From JABCZH01 sp963803775 (lineage in GTDB: Bacteria; Acidobacteriota; Terriglobia; Terriglobales; Acidobacteriaceae): 64,000 nt of DNA. How positions within the stretch are numbered: position 1 is the first letter of the stretch; each line of letters starts with the position of its first letter. The position numbers and the translations under genes were made by a program. Positions 50,687 to 60,677 of this stretch are shown here, piece after piece. The stretch spans positions 186,001-250,000 of the forward strand of contig CAWDNS010000005.1 in the NCBI GenBank assembly GCA_963803775.1. The letters are read 5' to 3'. The notes beneath the pieces are model-generated. The model had not been told where the DNA came from. It did no database searches and saw only the letters and a list, made by a program, of their open reading frames with translations.

Positions 50687-51734
50687 ACCGCTCTTGGGTG
50701 AATCGTACCAATGCTGCGAGCTTTCGCGAAGCAGCGCCCGAATCTATAGAGCTCGCCGCTAGGGACACGGCCTGGCCCAAAAGATCCGCCTTGCCTGCTA
50801 CCACCAACGCGGCGGCGGCGTTCAGCAGAACCACGTCGCGCTTCGGTGAATGCTGTCCGCCTAATACATCACGGATGATGGCAGCGTTCGTCGGCTGCAT
50901 CGCCGCCCGCGATATCTTCGAGGGAGGCCCGTTTCACGCCAAACTCTTCTGGCGTCACTTCGTAGGTATCGTACGCTGCCTCCGCTTACTTCTGCAATGC
51001 GCGTGGGTGCGGTGATGGTAATTTCGTCCAGCCCGTCGAGTCCGTGGACAACCATGCGCGCGGCGCAGACCCAACATGCTGAGCGCCTCGGCCAACTTCT
51101 CGACCAGTTCGACTGAATACACTCCCACCACCTGCGCCGAGGCGTCGGCCGGATTGGTGAGCGGGCCGAGCAGGTTGAAAACCGTGCGCAGGCGAAGCTC
51201 GCGGCGGGCGGCTTGCACGTGCTTCATCGCCGAATGCATGGTGGGCGCGAAAAGAAATGCGATACCGAATTTCTCGAGGCAGGCCGCCAGACGATTGGGG
51301 ACAAATCGATGTTCACCCCGAGAGCCTCCATCACATCGGCTGAACCGCACTTCGAGGTCAAGCTGCGGTTGCCATGCTTGGCGACCCGTACCCCGGCGCC
51401 TGCGACTACAAAAGCCGTTGCGGTAGAGATATTGAAGGTTCCGCTGGCGTCGCCGCCGGTGCCGCAGGTATCGACCAGCGCGTCGCGCTCGGTATCGCTG
51501 AGATCGACCGCGGAAGTCTCGCAGGTGCAAGGGCGTGGCGGCCGCGCGGATCGCTTCCGCAAAGCCGACGATCTCTTCGACAGTTTCGCCTTTCATGTGC
51601 AGCGCCACCAGGAAAGCTGCGATCTGCGCGTCAGTGCATTTGCCGGAGAGAATTTCGGCCATGATGGAGTGCGCTTCTTCGCGAGATAGAGACTCGTGTT
51701 GATTGGCGATGCGTTGGAGGGCGTCGAGGATCAT
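50685..51734 (-). pseudogene. trpD: anthranilate phosphoribosyltransferase TrpD, disrupted by five single-base indels
   Basis: TrpD joins anthranilate to PRPP in tryptophan synthesis. The pieces 'MILDALQRIANQHESLSREE', VDTCGTGGDASGTFNISTA, KHGNRSLTSKCGSADVMEALG, FNLLGPLTNPADASAQVVGVY and GDAATNAAIIRD-like 'TNAAIIRDVLGGQ' are all correct but sit in alternating frames. I place indels near 51516 (+1), 51295 (-1), 51057 (+1), 50970 (+1) and 50890 (+1). Net +3 restores the first frame, and the end (LVRFTQER) is normal. If the sequence is right, the gene is dead. No other trp gene is near. Confidence 0.8.
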
Positions 51735-51772
51735 GAAGAGCTTTAGAGTAGCATTCCGACTCCACAAATCTT

Positions 51773-51818
51773 AAAACGCAGAGATCGCTGAGAACATCCG
51801 CAGATTGCGCGGAGAATC
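51773..51818. repeat. family C dispersed repeat, copy 2
   Basis: AAAACGCAGAGATCGCTGAG plus AACATCCGCAGATTGCGCGGAG. It lies in the sucC upstream region, before the promoter. Confidence 0.6.
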
Positions 51819-51840
51819 TCGGCAGGATGCGCCATTTCGT

Positions 51841-51869
51841 TTGCCCAATCTCCAGCGCTTCTATAGAAT
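51841..51869 (+). promoter_or_regulatory. candidate sucC promoter
   Basis: TTGCCC (51841-51846), 17 bases, TAGAAT (51864-51869; five of six). The start point would be about 65 bases before the sucC ATG. Confidence 0.55.
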
Positions 51870-51939
51870 CAATTGTTTGCAGCCCGCAGTTAAGCCGCGA
51901 GCGAAGTCCTGCCGATCATAAAGCTAAACGAGAATCATT

Positions 51940-53112
51940 ATGAAGATTCATGAATATCAGGGTAAAGCCATCTTGAAAAAGTATGGCGTGGCCGTGCCCC
52001 GAGGCGAGATGGCGGAAACTCAGGAGCAGGCGCAGGCTGCGGCCAAAGCGCTGTTCGATGCCGGAGCCACAGGCGTGGTGGTCAAAGCGCAGATTCACGC
52101 TGGGGGCCGAGGTAAAGGCGGCGGCGTCAAGATTGCGAAGTCGGTTGAGGAAGCGGCAGATCTGGCAGGCCAGATTCTGGGGATGACGCTGGTCACACAC
52201 CAGACTGGGCCCGAAGGCCGTGTGGTGCGGCGATTGTTGATTGAAGAAACGCTGCCAATTGAAAAGGAGCTTTATCTCGGAATTGTGATTGACCGCGTCG
52301 AGGCCAGGCCGGTGTTTATGGCGTCGGCTGCGGGCGGGATGGAAATCGAGCAAGTCGCGGCGGAGAATCCCGACGCGATCCTTAAAGAATACATTCAACC
52401 GGGCATGGGGCTGGAGGCTTTCCAGGCACGCAAGTTGGCGTTCAAGCTGGGCCTGAAGCCGGCGCAGATCAACGAAGCTGTACGCTTTATGACAGGCCTC
52501 TATCGAGCGTTTCAGGAAACGGATGCGTCGTTGTGCGAAATCAATCCTTTTGTCAGTTGCAGCGATGGACGGCTGTTCGCGCTCGATGCCAAGATGACCT
52601 TCGACGACAACGCGCTCTTTCGGCATCCAGATATCAAAGAGTTGCGCGACGTCACCGAAGAAGATCCGCTGGAAGTCGAAGCTTCGAAATACAGCCTGAA
52701 CTACATCAAGCTTGACGGGAACGTGGGCTGCATGGTGAATGGCGCCGGGCTGGCGATGGCGACCATGGACATCATCAAGTACGCAGGTGGGATGCCGGCG
52801 AATTTCCTCGATGTGGGCGGTGGCGCCAACGCCGAACAGGTGACGCACGCGTTTGAAATATTGCTCAGCGACAAGAACGTGAAAGCGGTGCTGATCAACA
52901 TTTTTGGCGGCATTCTGCGAGTGGATACATTGGCAAAGGGTGTAGTCGAAGCTGCGACCAAGACGAAGATTCAGCTTCCCATCGTGCTGCGGTTGGAGGG
53001 GACGAATGTTGAGTCGGGCCGCGAGATTTTGCAGCAGTCAGGATTGAATTTTATTGTGGCGGCGACGATGAAAGACGCGGCGGAGAAAGTTGTCGCGGCG
53101 GCGAAGGGATAA
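51940..53112 (+). CDS. sucC: succinate-CoA ligase, ADP/GDP-forming, beta subunit
   Basis: 390 residues. ATP-grasp domain at the N-terminus ('MKIHEYQGKAILKKYGVAVP', VVKAQIHAGGRGKGGGVK) and CoA-ligase domain (CMVNGAGLAMATMDIIK, 'ANFLDVGGGANAEQVTHAFE', INIFGGILRVDTLAKG, the typical GGI-D loop). It makes succinate and ATP or GTP from succinyl-CoA in the TCA cycle with SucD. The gene is followed by sucD after 94 bases that hold a family D repeat. It is preceded by a good promoter. Confidence 0.97.
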   Translation: MKIHEYQGKAILKKYGVAVPRGEMAETQEQAQAAAKALFDAGATGVVVKAQIHAGGRGKGGGVKIAKSVEEAADLAGQILGMTLVTHQTGPEGRVVRRLLIEETLPIEKELYLGIVIDRVEARPVFMASAAGGMEIEQVAAENPDAILKEYIQPGMGLEAFQARKLAFKLGLKPAQINEAVRFMTGLYRAFQETDASLCEINPFVSCSDGRLFALDAKMTFDDNALFRHPDIKELRDVTEEDPLEVEASKYSLNYIKLDGNVGCMVNGAGLAMATMDIIKYAGGMPANFLDVGGGANAEQVTHAFEILLSDKNVKAVLINIFGGILRVDTLAKGVVEAATKTKIQLPIVLRLEGTNVESGREILQQSGLNFIVAATMKDAAEKVVAAAKG

Positions 53113-53126
53113 GCCGTATTAGATCG

Positions 53127-53186
53127 AGATCCTTCGACTGCGTATTTCCTCCGCTTCGCGAAGGAAACACTTCGCTCAGGATGACA
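53127..53186. repeat. family D dispersed repeat between sucC and sucD
   Basis: AGATCCTTCGACTGCG... and ...CTTCGCTCAGGATGACAAGG; the same words appear in three copies around 26.8-27.2 kb. It lies in the 94-base gap between sucC and sucD, so it has been placed inside an operon. Confidence 0.65.
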
Positions 53187-53206
53187 AGGTTTAAGACAGG
53201 GGTAAC

Positions 53207-54091
53207 ATGAGCGTTCTTGTAGATAAATCGACGCGAGTGCTGGTGCAGGGGCTGACCGGGCGTGAGGGAACTTTTCATGCCAAGGGATGCGCCGAGTATG
53301 GAACCAAGATTGTTGGCGGAGTGACGCCCGGGAAGGGCGGCACGACCCACGAAGGCTGGCCGGTCTTCAACAGCGTGCAAGAGGCAGTCGATAAGACCGG
53401 CGCCGATGCGACCATGATCTTTGTGCCGCCTCCGTTTGCCGCTGACGCCATCATGGAAGCTGCGGACGCGGAGATCGAGTTGATTGTTTGCATCACCGAG
53501 GGCGTTCCTACACTGGACATGGTTCGTGCCTGGGAATTCTTACAGACCCGGCGCTCGCGGCTGATCGGGCCGAATTGTCCGGGGATTATTTCTCCTGGCA
53601 AGTGCAAGATCGGAATTATGCCGGGGCGTATTCATCAGGAAGGACCAGTCGGCATCGTTTCACGTTCAGGGACGCTGACGTATGAGGCGGTCTATCAGCT
53701 GACGACGCGCAACATCGGTCAGTCCACGGCGATTGGCATTGGCGGCGACCCGATTATTGGCACGAATTTCCTGGATGCGCTGGAGTTGTTCAACAAAGAT
53801 CCGCAAACCGAAGTGGTGGTGATGATCGGGGAAATCGGCGGGAATGCGGAAGAAACTGCCGCCGAGTACGTGAAGGCGCGAATGAAGAAGCCAGTGGTGG
53901 GATTCATCGCCGGGCAGACAGCTCCTCCGGGACGCAGAATGGGCCACGCTGGCGCCATTATTTCTGGCGGAAAAGGTACTGCCGCGGAGAAGATCAAAGC
54001 CATGGAAGCGGCTGGGATTCGCGTGGCCAAATCACCGGCGGACATCGGTGAGACTGTGGTGGCGGCGATGGGCGCTGCCGCAAGGGCCTAA
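53207..54091 (+). CDS. sucD: succinate-CoA ligase alpha subunit
   Basis: 294 residues. CoA-binding Rossmann domain ('TRVLVQGLTGREGTFHAKGC', with GLTG and the Cys/NP site 'GPNCPGIISPGKCKIG'), and the phospho-His block 'GHAGAIISGGKGTAAEKIKA' (His phosphorylated during catalysis). Pairs with SucC. An ndk gene follows after 70 bases, a common order in Acidobacteriota and other bacteria. Confidence 0.97.
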   Translation: MSVLVDKSTRVLVQGLTGREGTFHAKGCAEYGTKIVGGVTPGKGGTTHEGWPVFNSVQEAVDKTGADATMIFVPPPFAADAIMEAADAEIELIVCITEGVPTLDMVRAWEFLQTRRSRLIGPNCPGIISPGKCKIGIMPGRIHQEGPVGIVSRSGTLTYEAVYQLTTRNIGQSTAIGIGGDPIIGTNFLDALELFNKDPQTEVVVMIGEIGGNAEETAAEYVKARMKKPVVGFIAGQTAPPGRRMGHAGAIISGGKGTAAEKIKAMEAAGIRVAKSPADIGETVVAAMGAAARA

Positions 54092-54161
54092 GACGAGGCC
54101 GCGCGTGAGACATCCTGAACGGTAAGCAACATCAAACGATCCAAGGACAAACGACGAAATC

Positions 54162-54587
54162 ATGAAAACTCTGCAACGGACTTTTACCATTGTTAAACCT
54201 GACGCGGTGGCCAAGAATGCCATCGGCGACATTATTGAGCAGTTCGAGAAAAACGGCTTTCGTATCCTGGCCATGAAGATGCTCGAAATTTCCAAGCATC
54301 AGGCGGAACAGTTCTACGCCGTCCATGCGAACCGGCCGTTTTACAACTCGCTGACGGATTTCATGTCGAGCGGGCCGATCGTGGTGCTGGCGCTGGAGAA
54401 AGAAAATGCCATTGCCGATCTGCGCAAGCTCATGGGAGCCACCAATCCGGCGCAGGCCGAGGAAGGCACCATCCGCAAGAAGTGGGCAACCAACATCGAG
54501 CACAATGCAATTCACGGCTCCGACGGCGACGACACCGCGCGCTTCGAACTGAGTTACTTTTTCGCGGGATACGAACTGGCACAATAG
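54162..54587 (+). CDS. ndk: nucleoside diphosphate kinase
   Basis: 141 residues. 'TFTIVKPDAVAKNAIGDIIE' at the start and the active-site histidine in EHNAIHGSDGDD near residue 116. Transfers phosphate between NTPs and NDPs; here it may use GTP/ATP made by SucCD. The 4-OT-like gene begins 8 bases later, with GGAG between. Confidence 0.97.
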   Translation: MKTLQRTFTIVKPDAVAKNAIGDIIEQFEKNGFRILAMKMLEISKHQAEQFYAVHANRPFYNSLTDFMSSGPIVVLALEKENAIADLRKLMGATNPAQAEEGTIRKKWATNIEHNAIHGSDGDDTARFELSYFFAGYELAQ

Positions 54588-54595
54588 GAGACTTC

Positions 54596-54784
54596 ATGCC
54601 TTTGGTTCAAATCACGATGCTTAGCGGACGCACGGTCGAGCAGAAACGCATAGTTGCGCAGCGCATCACCGACGTCATGGTGGAAGAGGCTGGAGCCAAG
54701 CGGGAGGCCGTTGTAGTGACGTTTAACGAAGTATCGAAGGAAAGCTATGCTTCGGGCGGCGTGCTGATGGCGGACAAGAAGTAA
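54596..54784 (+). CDS. 4-oxalocrotonate tautomerase-family enzyme
   Basis: 62 residues; after Met removal the catalytic Pro1 (MPLVQITMLSGRT) is exposed. R11 (GR) and a C-terminal VVVTFNEVSKESYASGGVLM fit the family size and the order beta-alpha-beta. ATG 54596 follows AGGAG by 5-6 bases. A small tautomerase, substrate unknown. It is convergent with the monooxygenase gene, with only 3 bases between. Confidence 0.9.
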   Translation: MPLVQITMLSGRTVEQKRIVAQRITDVMVEEAGAKREAVVVTFNEVSKESYASGGVLMADKK

Positions 54785-54787
54785 CCC

Positions 54788-55075
54788 TCACCCCAGAGGT
54801 TCGTACAGCTGCCCTTCGACGCGGTCGCCGTGCCTGGGCAAGTCCTTCTTTGCGTATTGCAGGAAGTGGGGTGCGGCGCGATGGGCCTCGAGGGCTGCGT
54901 CGTCCTTGTATTGTTCGTAGATGAAGAAGCGGCGCGGTTCGGTCTTGTGCCGGTGGACCTGGTACATGACGCAACCGGGTTCTTTACGGGATTCGTCGGT
55001 GAGTTTCGAAAACAGGCTGGCCACTTCTGATTCGTGACCCAGCTTTGCCATCCACGTCACAGCCAGAACAACCAT
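54788..55075 (-). CDS. antibiotic biosynthesis monooxygenase (ABM) domain protein
   Basis: A 95-residue ferredoxin-like alpha+beta protein of the ABM/YgiN family: 'KEPGCVMYQVHRHKTEPRRF' with FIYEQYKDDAALEAHRAAPHF. Such proteins may oxidise quinones or small phenols, or be heme-degrading homologues; the activity cannot be told. Directly upstream of purA's stop on the same strand (14 bases), so co-transcribed with purA. Confidence 0.85.
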   Translation of the reverse strand: MVVLAVTWMAKLGHESEVASLFSKLTDESRKEPGCVMYQVHRHKTEPRRFFIYEQYKDDAALEAHRAAPHFLQYAKKDLPRHGDRVEGQLYEPLG

Positions 55076-55089
55076 CGTTCACTCCGTCC

Positions 55090-56436
<1,347 letters not shown>

Positions 56437-56655
56437 ATGCCAGCTCCACTGAAACGATTCGCGCGGCCGACCCAGGGCCGCAAATGCGGGGTCGCACACA
56501 CTCGTTGCCCACGCCAACGACCAATTGCTGAATTACAAGGATTTATGCGGGGCAGAGGTGTACTCACAATGATAACCCGCCCGGTGGATGATGAGCAATC
56601 GAAACCTTCTGCGCAGTTGAAGAATCGCAATGCCCGAAGCTTGTAAACTACCTTC

Positions 56656-57531
56656 ATGCCCGAACTCCCCGAGGTTGAAACCATCGCTCGCGGCCTCAAC
56701 AGCCGGGTTGCCGGCGACGTGATCGAGTCAGTCTGGCTGGGATCAAAGCCCGAGCCGCTGAAGTCGCCGGCGAGAGAGATTGTGGCGGCCCTCGAGTCGA
56801 AGCGTATCGCCGGTGTGCGGCGCGTGGGCAAGCACATTGTGTTTGATCTGGAAAACGGTGGACGGGCTGGGACTGCCAAGAAGACTAAGGTCAGGTCCAA
56901 ACCCGCACGGGCGAGGACGCTCGCGCCTACATCGAGCACGGCTCAGTGGATTGTGCATCTGGGAATGACCGGGCGCATGCTGGTATGTCCGCCCGAAGAA
57001 GAAATCGCCAAGCACACCCATGCCATTGCAAGATTGGCATCGGGAAGGGAACTGCGATTCGTGGATCCGCGCCGTTTCGGTAGGCTGAGCGTTTCCAATG
57101 GCTTCGCGGCCCCTGGATCTGAGCCGCTGGACGTAGAGCTGGCGCGGTTTGTGAAGTTGTTTCGCGGCCGCAAGACGCCGATCAAGAGCGCTTTGCTAAA
57201 CCAGAATCTGTTGAGCGGAGTGGGCAATATCTACGCGGACGAATCGCTCTTTCGAGCGCGCATCAGGCCGCGGCGGCGAGCAACCAGTCTTACCCAGGAT
57301 GATCTAGGACGGCTGTGCCAGGCGGTTCAGGAAGTCCTGAAAGAAGCGATTGCCCTGGGTGGTTCTTCTATCTCTGACTACGTGGACTCGGATGGGGAAG
57401 AGGGTTTTTTCCAATTGCAACACCGCGTTTACGGACGGGAAGGCGAACCTTGTCTGGTCTGCAAAACTCCAGTCAAGCGGGTTGTGATTGCCGGACGCAG
57501 CGCTCATTACTGCCCGAAATGCCAGAAATGA
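56656..57531 (+). CDS. mutM: formamidopyrimidine-DNA glycosylase (Fpg/MutM)
   Basis: 291 residues. Removes 8-oxoguanine and formamidopyrimidines from DNA. PELPEVETI (Pro1 nucleophile, E2), KHIVFDL region, IVHLGMTGRM, DPRRFGR, NQNLLSGVGNIYADE, and the zinc finger CLVC...CPKC at the end. An insert of about 27 residues (AGTAKKTKVRSKPARARTL and APTSSTAQ) stands where other Fpg have only a short loop before IVHLGM; its DNA carries the dispersed palindrome at 56905-56926. The insert is basic and lies by the DNA-facing side, but is probably passive. Confidence 0.93.
   Translation: MPELPEVETIARGLNSRVAGDVIESVWLGSKPEPLKSPAREIVAALESKRIAGVRRVGKHIVFDLENGGRAGTAKKTKVRSKPARARTLAPTSSTAQWIVHLGMTGRMLVCPPEEEIAKHTHAIARLASGRELRFVDPRRFGRLSVSNGFAAPGSEPLDVELARFVKLFRGRKTPIKSALLNQNLLSGVGNIYADESLFRARIRPRRRATSLTQDDLGRLCQAVQEVLKEAIALGGSSISDYVDSDGEEGFFQLQHRVYGREGEPCLVCKTPVKRVVIAGRSAHYCPKCQK
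56905..56926. repeat. palindromic repeat, family E copy 3, inside mutM
   Basis: GCACGGGCG-AGGA-CGCTCGCGC, a 9-bp stem with two mismatches. In reverse complement it reads TGTAGGCGCGAGCGTCC, the same pattern as GTGTAGCGCGGGCGCCC at copy 2. It is in frame and adds to the mutM product. Confidence 0.7.
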
Positions 57532-57633
57532 CCCGCCGCAACACAACCGGCTATCACTAGGCCAGAAACGATTTAATTATAAGACTGTCATCGACAGCTG
57601 CGACTTCCAGTGGTACTCTGACGGTTCTTGCTC

Positions 57634-58653
57634 ATGAGCAACTATTCCATTGGCGTGGATCTTGGCGGCACCAATCTCCGCATCGCGGCCGTGGACGAGC
57701 AGGGCAATCTGGTGGAAAAGACTACGCTGGGCACGCGAGTTGCCCTAGGGCGCGACTACGTGGTCAATGACATGTGTGCTGCGATACAGCAGCTAGCGGA
57801 AAAACATAAGAACTCGGGCAAGTTACTGGGGATCGGAATCGGTGTGCCGGGGATCATCGACATGGAAACCGGTATGGTATGCGAATCGCCGAACTTGCCG
57901 GACTGGGCTGACTACCCGGTGCGGGCCGAAATCGAGCGGCGACTGGGAACCCGGGTGATTCTGGAGAATGACGCCAACTCAGCCGCTTTAGGTGAAAAAT
58001 GGTTAGGGGTCGCGAAGGATGTTGATGATATGGCCATGTTGACGCTGGGCACGGGCGTCGGCGGTGGGCTGGTTTTGCGGGGACGTATTTGGCATGGGAT
58101 GGCAGGCATGGCGGCCGAGTTCGGCCACACCACCGTGGAGCCAGAAGGTGCGTTGTGTGGCTGCGGCAACCGCGGTTGTCTGGAGGCTTATGCCTCGGCC
58201 ACTGCGGTCGTGCGCATGGCTCGCGAGGCAATCGCCAGCGGTGCTGCGCCAAGGCTCGCCCAAGCGGCCAATGCAAACGTCGAGTTCAATGCGAAGGCGG
58301 TGTACAACCTGGCGATCCAGGGTGATGAGGAGGCCCGAAAGATATTTCACCGGGTGGGGCGAGCACTCGGGATTGTTCTCTCCGATATGGTAAACGCTTT
58401 GAATCTTCCCATGTATGTGATCGGCGGGGGTGTTTCGAGCGCATGGGATGCGTTCGCTCCGACAGTATTCGAGGAACTGCGGCATCGCTCCATGGTTTAT
58501 GCGGCCACATCGCCGGAGCCTTCGCATGGCCAGGGGGCATCGGGAAAAGTGAAGGCGATGGGGACCAAGAAGACGATTGTGACCCGAGCATTGTTGGGCA
58601 GCGACGCAGGATTGTACGGAGCGGCGCGTTTGCCGCAGGCCAACGGAAGTTAG
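57634..58653 (+). CDS. ROK-family sugar kinase (glucokinase-like)
   Basis: 339 residues. 'SIGVDLGGTNLRIAAVDEQG' (ATP motif), 'GIGVPGIIDMETGMVCESPN', ENDANSAALGE (catalytic D), 'LTLGTGVGGGLVLRGRIWHG', and the ROK zinc motif CGCGNRGCLEAYAS. It phosphorylates glucose or another hexose; no transport gene is near. ATG 57634 fits better than TTG 57628. Its stop overlaps the hisC stop region by four bases on the other strand. Confidence 0.92.
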   Translation: MSNYSIGVDLGGTNLRIAAVDEQGNLVEKTTLGTRVALGRDYVVNDMCAAIQQLAEKHKNSGKLLGIGIGVPGIIDMETGMVCESPNLPDWADYPVRAEIERRLGTRVILENDANSAALGEKWLGVAKDVDDMAMLTLGTGVGGGLVLRGRIWHGMAGMAAEFGHTTVEPEGALCGCGNRGCLEAYASATAVVRMAREAIASGAAPRLAQAANANVEFNAKAVYNLAIQGDEEARKIFHRVGRALGIVLSDMVNALNLPMYVIGGGVSSAWDAFAPTVFEELRHRSMVYAATSPEPSHGQGASGKVKAMGTKKTIVTRALLGSDAGLYGAARLPQANGS

Positions 58654-59783
58654 CCTGATTTCACCATCGTGCGCTCCATCACTTTCTTGAACGCCTTAAG
58701 GAATATTCCGTTCTGTTCCGGAGTTCCAATGGTGATGCGAATCGCAGTCGGCGCTCCCCAGGGACCAAGCGGACGAATGATCACGCCTTCGGTTTGTAGC
58801 CGCTGAGCGACGGCAGCGGCATCCTCGCCTAGCTCGCAATAGAGGAAGTTTGCCCAAGTTGGCTCGACGTCGTACCCCAGTTCCCGGAAACTTTCGGTGA
58901 GATGCTCCGCCTGTTCCGCGTTATTCACCAGTGCCTTGTGAACATGAGCTTCATCCTCTAACGCAGCCAGTGCGGCGGCTTGCGCCGGGGCGGAGACAGA
59001 AAAGGTGGTCCGCATGCGGGCAAAGTACGACATTAACTCGGCCGGGCCAATCCCGTATCCCACTCGCACACCGGCCAAGCCGTGCGCTTTCGAGAAGGTT
59101 CGTAGCACTACCACCTTGCGGCCCTGGTTTACATACTGCAACGCATGCGAGTAGTCCAACCCGCGTCGAGTTGCGAAATGCTGGGCGAAGTCGTAGTAGG
59201 CTTCATCCAGAATCACGATGACGTGTTCGGGAAGTTTGTCGAGAAAGCGATCGAGATCGGACGCAGCTACAACCGTTCCAGTAGGGTTGTTGGGGTTCGA
59301 GAGATAAATGATGCGGGTGTTGCCATCGACCGCCGCGGCCACGGCTTCCAGATCGAAGCTGTCGCGGCGCATCGGAACCATGATCAGTTGGCCGCCCGCA
59401 GCTTGAGTCGCAATGGGATAAACGATGAACGACCGCTCGCTGGTTACGGCATTGAGGCCTGGCGACAGCAAAGTACGCGCAACGATGCCGAGAAGCGAGG
59501 TTGATCCGGCGGTCAGGACGACCTGGCCGGGTTGCACGCCATGGCGCTTTGCCAGAGCATCGCGCAAATCACCGGCGTCGTTATCTGGATAGAAGTTGCA
59601 GTCGTTGAGCACCGCTTGCATGGCCGCTACCGCTTTGGGCGACGGTCCCCAAGGGTTCTCATTCGAGGCCATTTTGATGCAGTCCACGTGGCTCTCCCGC
59701 TGCGCTTGGCGCGGCGATTTGCCGGGAGTGTACCCGCCCAGGCTCCGGATGTGAGCAGGCACAAACTGGCTGAAGTCGGTCAT
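58650..59783 (-). CDS. hisC: histidinol-phosphate aminotransferase
   Basis: 377 residues. Fold-type I PLP enzyme: MASNENPWGPSPKA, FYPDNDAGDLRDALA, 'LSNPNNPTGTVVAASDLDRF', DEAYYDFA, TFSKAHGLAGVRVGYG (PLP Lys), and the C-terminal TWANFLYCELG, VIIRPLGPWGAP and IRITIGTPEQN. It converts imidazole-acetol phosphate to histidinol phosphate; broader use in aromatic amino acid synthesis is possible. No other his gene is near. Confidence 0.93.
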   Translation of the reverse strand: MTDFSQFVPAHIRSLGGYTPGKSPRQAQRESHVDCIKMASNENPWGPSPKAVAAMQAVLNDCNFYPDNDAGDLRDALAKRHGVQPGQVVLTAGSTSLLGIVARTLLSPGLNAVTSERSFIVYPIATQAAGGQLIMVPMRRDSFDLEAVAAAVDGNTRIIYLSNPNNPTGTVVAASDLDRFLDKLPEHVIVILDEAYYDFAQHFATRRGLDYSHALQYVNQGRKVVVLRTFSKAHGLAGVRVGYGIGPAELMSYFARMRTTFSVSAPAQAAALAALEDEAHVHKALVNNAEQAEHLTESFRELGYDVEPTWANFLYCELGEDAAAVAQRLQTEGVIIRPLGPWGAPTAIRITIGTPEQNGIFLKAFKKVMERTMVKSG

Positions 59784-59850
59784 TCTGGTTACTTAATCTT
59801 TATCACGTTGATGGGGAATGTGTCATCTGGGCGGCGTTTCGTAAAAACTT

Positions 59851-59880
59851 TGACCACAGGGAGCACAGAGGGGCACAGAG
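59851..59880. repeat. family B repeat arm after rluB
   Basis: TGACCACAGGGAGCACAGAG and GGGCACAGAG; a single arm of the long hairpin family, between hisC and rluB. Confidence 0.6.
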
Positions 59881-59887
59881 CAAGAAT

Positions 59888-60634
59888 CTACTTGCGGCTG
59901 CCTTGCCTGGTGAGCGATTTTAGTTTGGCGACCTCGTCGGTCGACAGCTTACGATATTCTCCGGGGTGCACGTCCAACTGTAGCGGGCCATATCGTACCC
60001 GCTTGATCTTTTCCACGTGGTGGCCGATCTCTTCGAACATGCGCCGGATCTGGCGATTTCTGCCTTCGGTCAGTGTGACTTCATACCAGGGATTAGCCGC
60101 ATTGCGGATGACTTGAATCCGAGCTGGCGCGGTTCTGACTCTCTTTCCGCGATCAGTCGGGATTGAGATGCCTTCGCGCAGGCGGTCCAGTCCATCTGGC
60201 GGAGGAGTGCCCGCAACTTTGACCATGTAGGTCTTGGGGACATGCGAGGCGGCTTTCATCAGAAGATTCGCAAATTCGCCATCATTGGTCAGTAGCAGCA
60301 GACCTTCGCTCGCGTAGTCGAGTCGCCCGACGGGGTAGACCCGGGCCTTCACCCGATGCAGCAGGTCCATTACCGTGGGGCGATGTTCGGGATCCTTCAG
60401 CGTCGTGACGTAACCCTTGGGCTTATTCATCAGCAAGTAAACATGCCGCTCCGCGCCGTGCAGTAACTTTCCATTGACGCGAATGTGATCTTGCTCAGGG
60501 TCGGCCTTGCTGCCCAGTTCCGTGACCACCTGCCCGTTAACCGATACCAATCCTCCGGTGATCAGCGCTTCCGCCTTACGGCGTGAGGTGACTCCAGCGG
60601 CGGAGATAATTTTTTGCAAGCGCTCAGTGGGCAT
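59888..60634 (-). CDS. rluB: 23S rRNA pseudouridine synthase (RluB-like)
   Basis: 248 residues. S4 domain at the start (RLQKIISAAGVTSRRKAEALI), then the pseudouridine synthase domain with VGRLDYASEGLLLLTND (catalytic Asp in GRLD), and 'TLTEGRNRQIRRMFEEIGHH', as in RluB/RluE/RsuA proteins. ATG 60634 gives the standard start; the longer frame reaches scpB and is not a gene part. It is the last gene of the M50-trpS-scpA-scpB-rluB group. A family B arm (59851-59880) lies just after its stop. Confidence 0.93.
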   Translation of the reverse strand: MPTERLQKIISAAGVTSRRKAEALITGGLVSVNGQVVTELGSKADPEQDHIRVNGKLLHGAERHVYLLMNKPKGYVTTLKDPEHRPTVMDLLHRVKARVYPVGRLDYASEGLLLLTNDGEFANLLMKAASHVPKTYMVKVAGTPPPDGLDRLREGISIPTDRGKRVRTAPARIQVIRNAANPWYEVTLTEGRNRQIRRMFEEIGHHVEKIKRVRYGPLQLDVHPGEYRKLSTDEVAKLKSLTRQGSRK

Positions 60635-60677
60635 AAGAATTCCCGGAAGGATTGCTGTACCTAAATGTCGACGGGGT

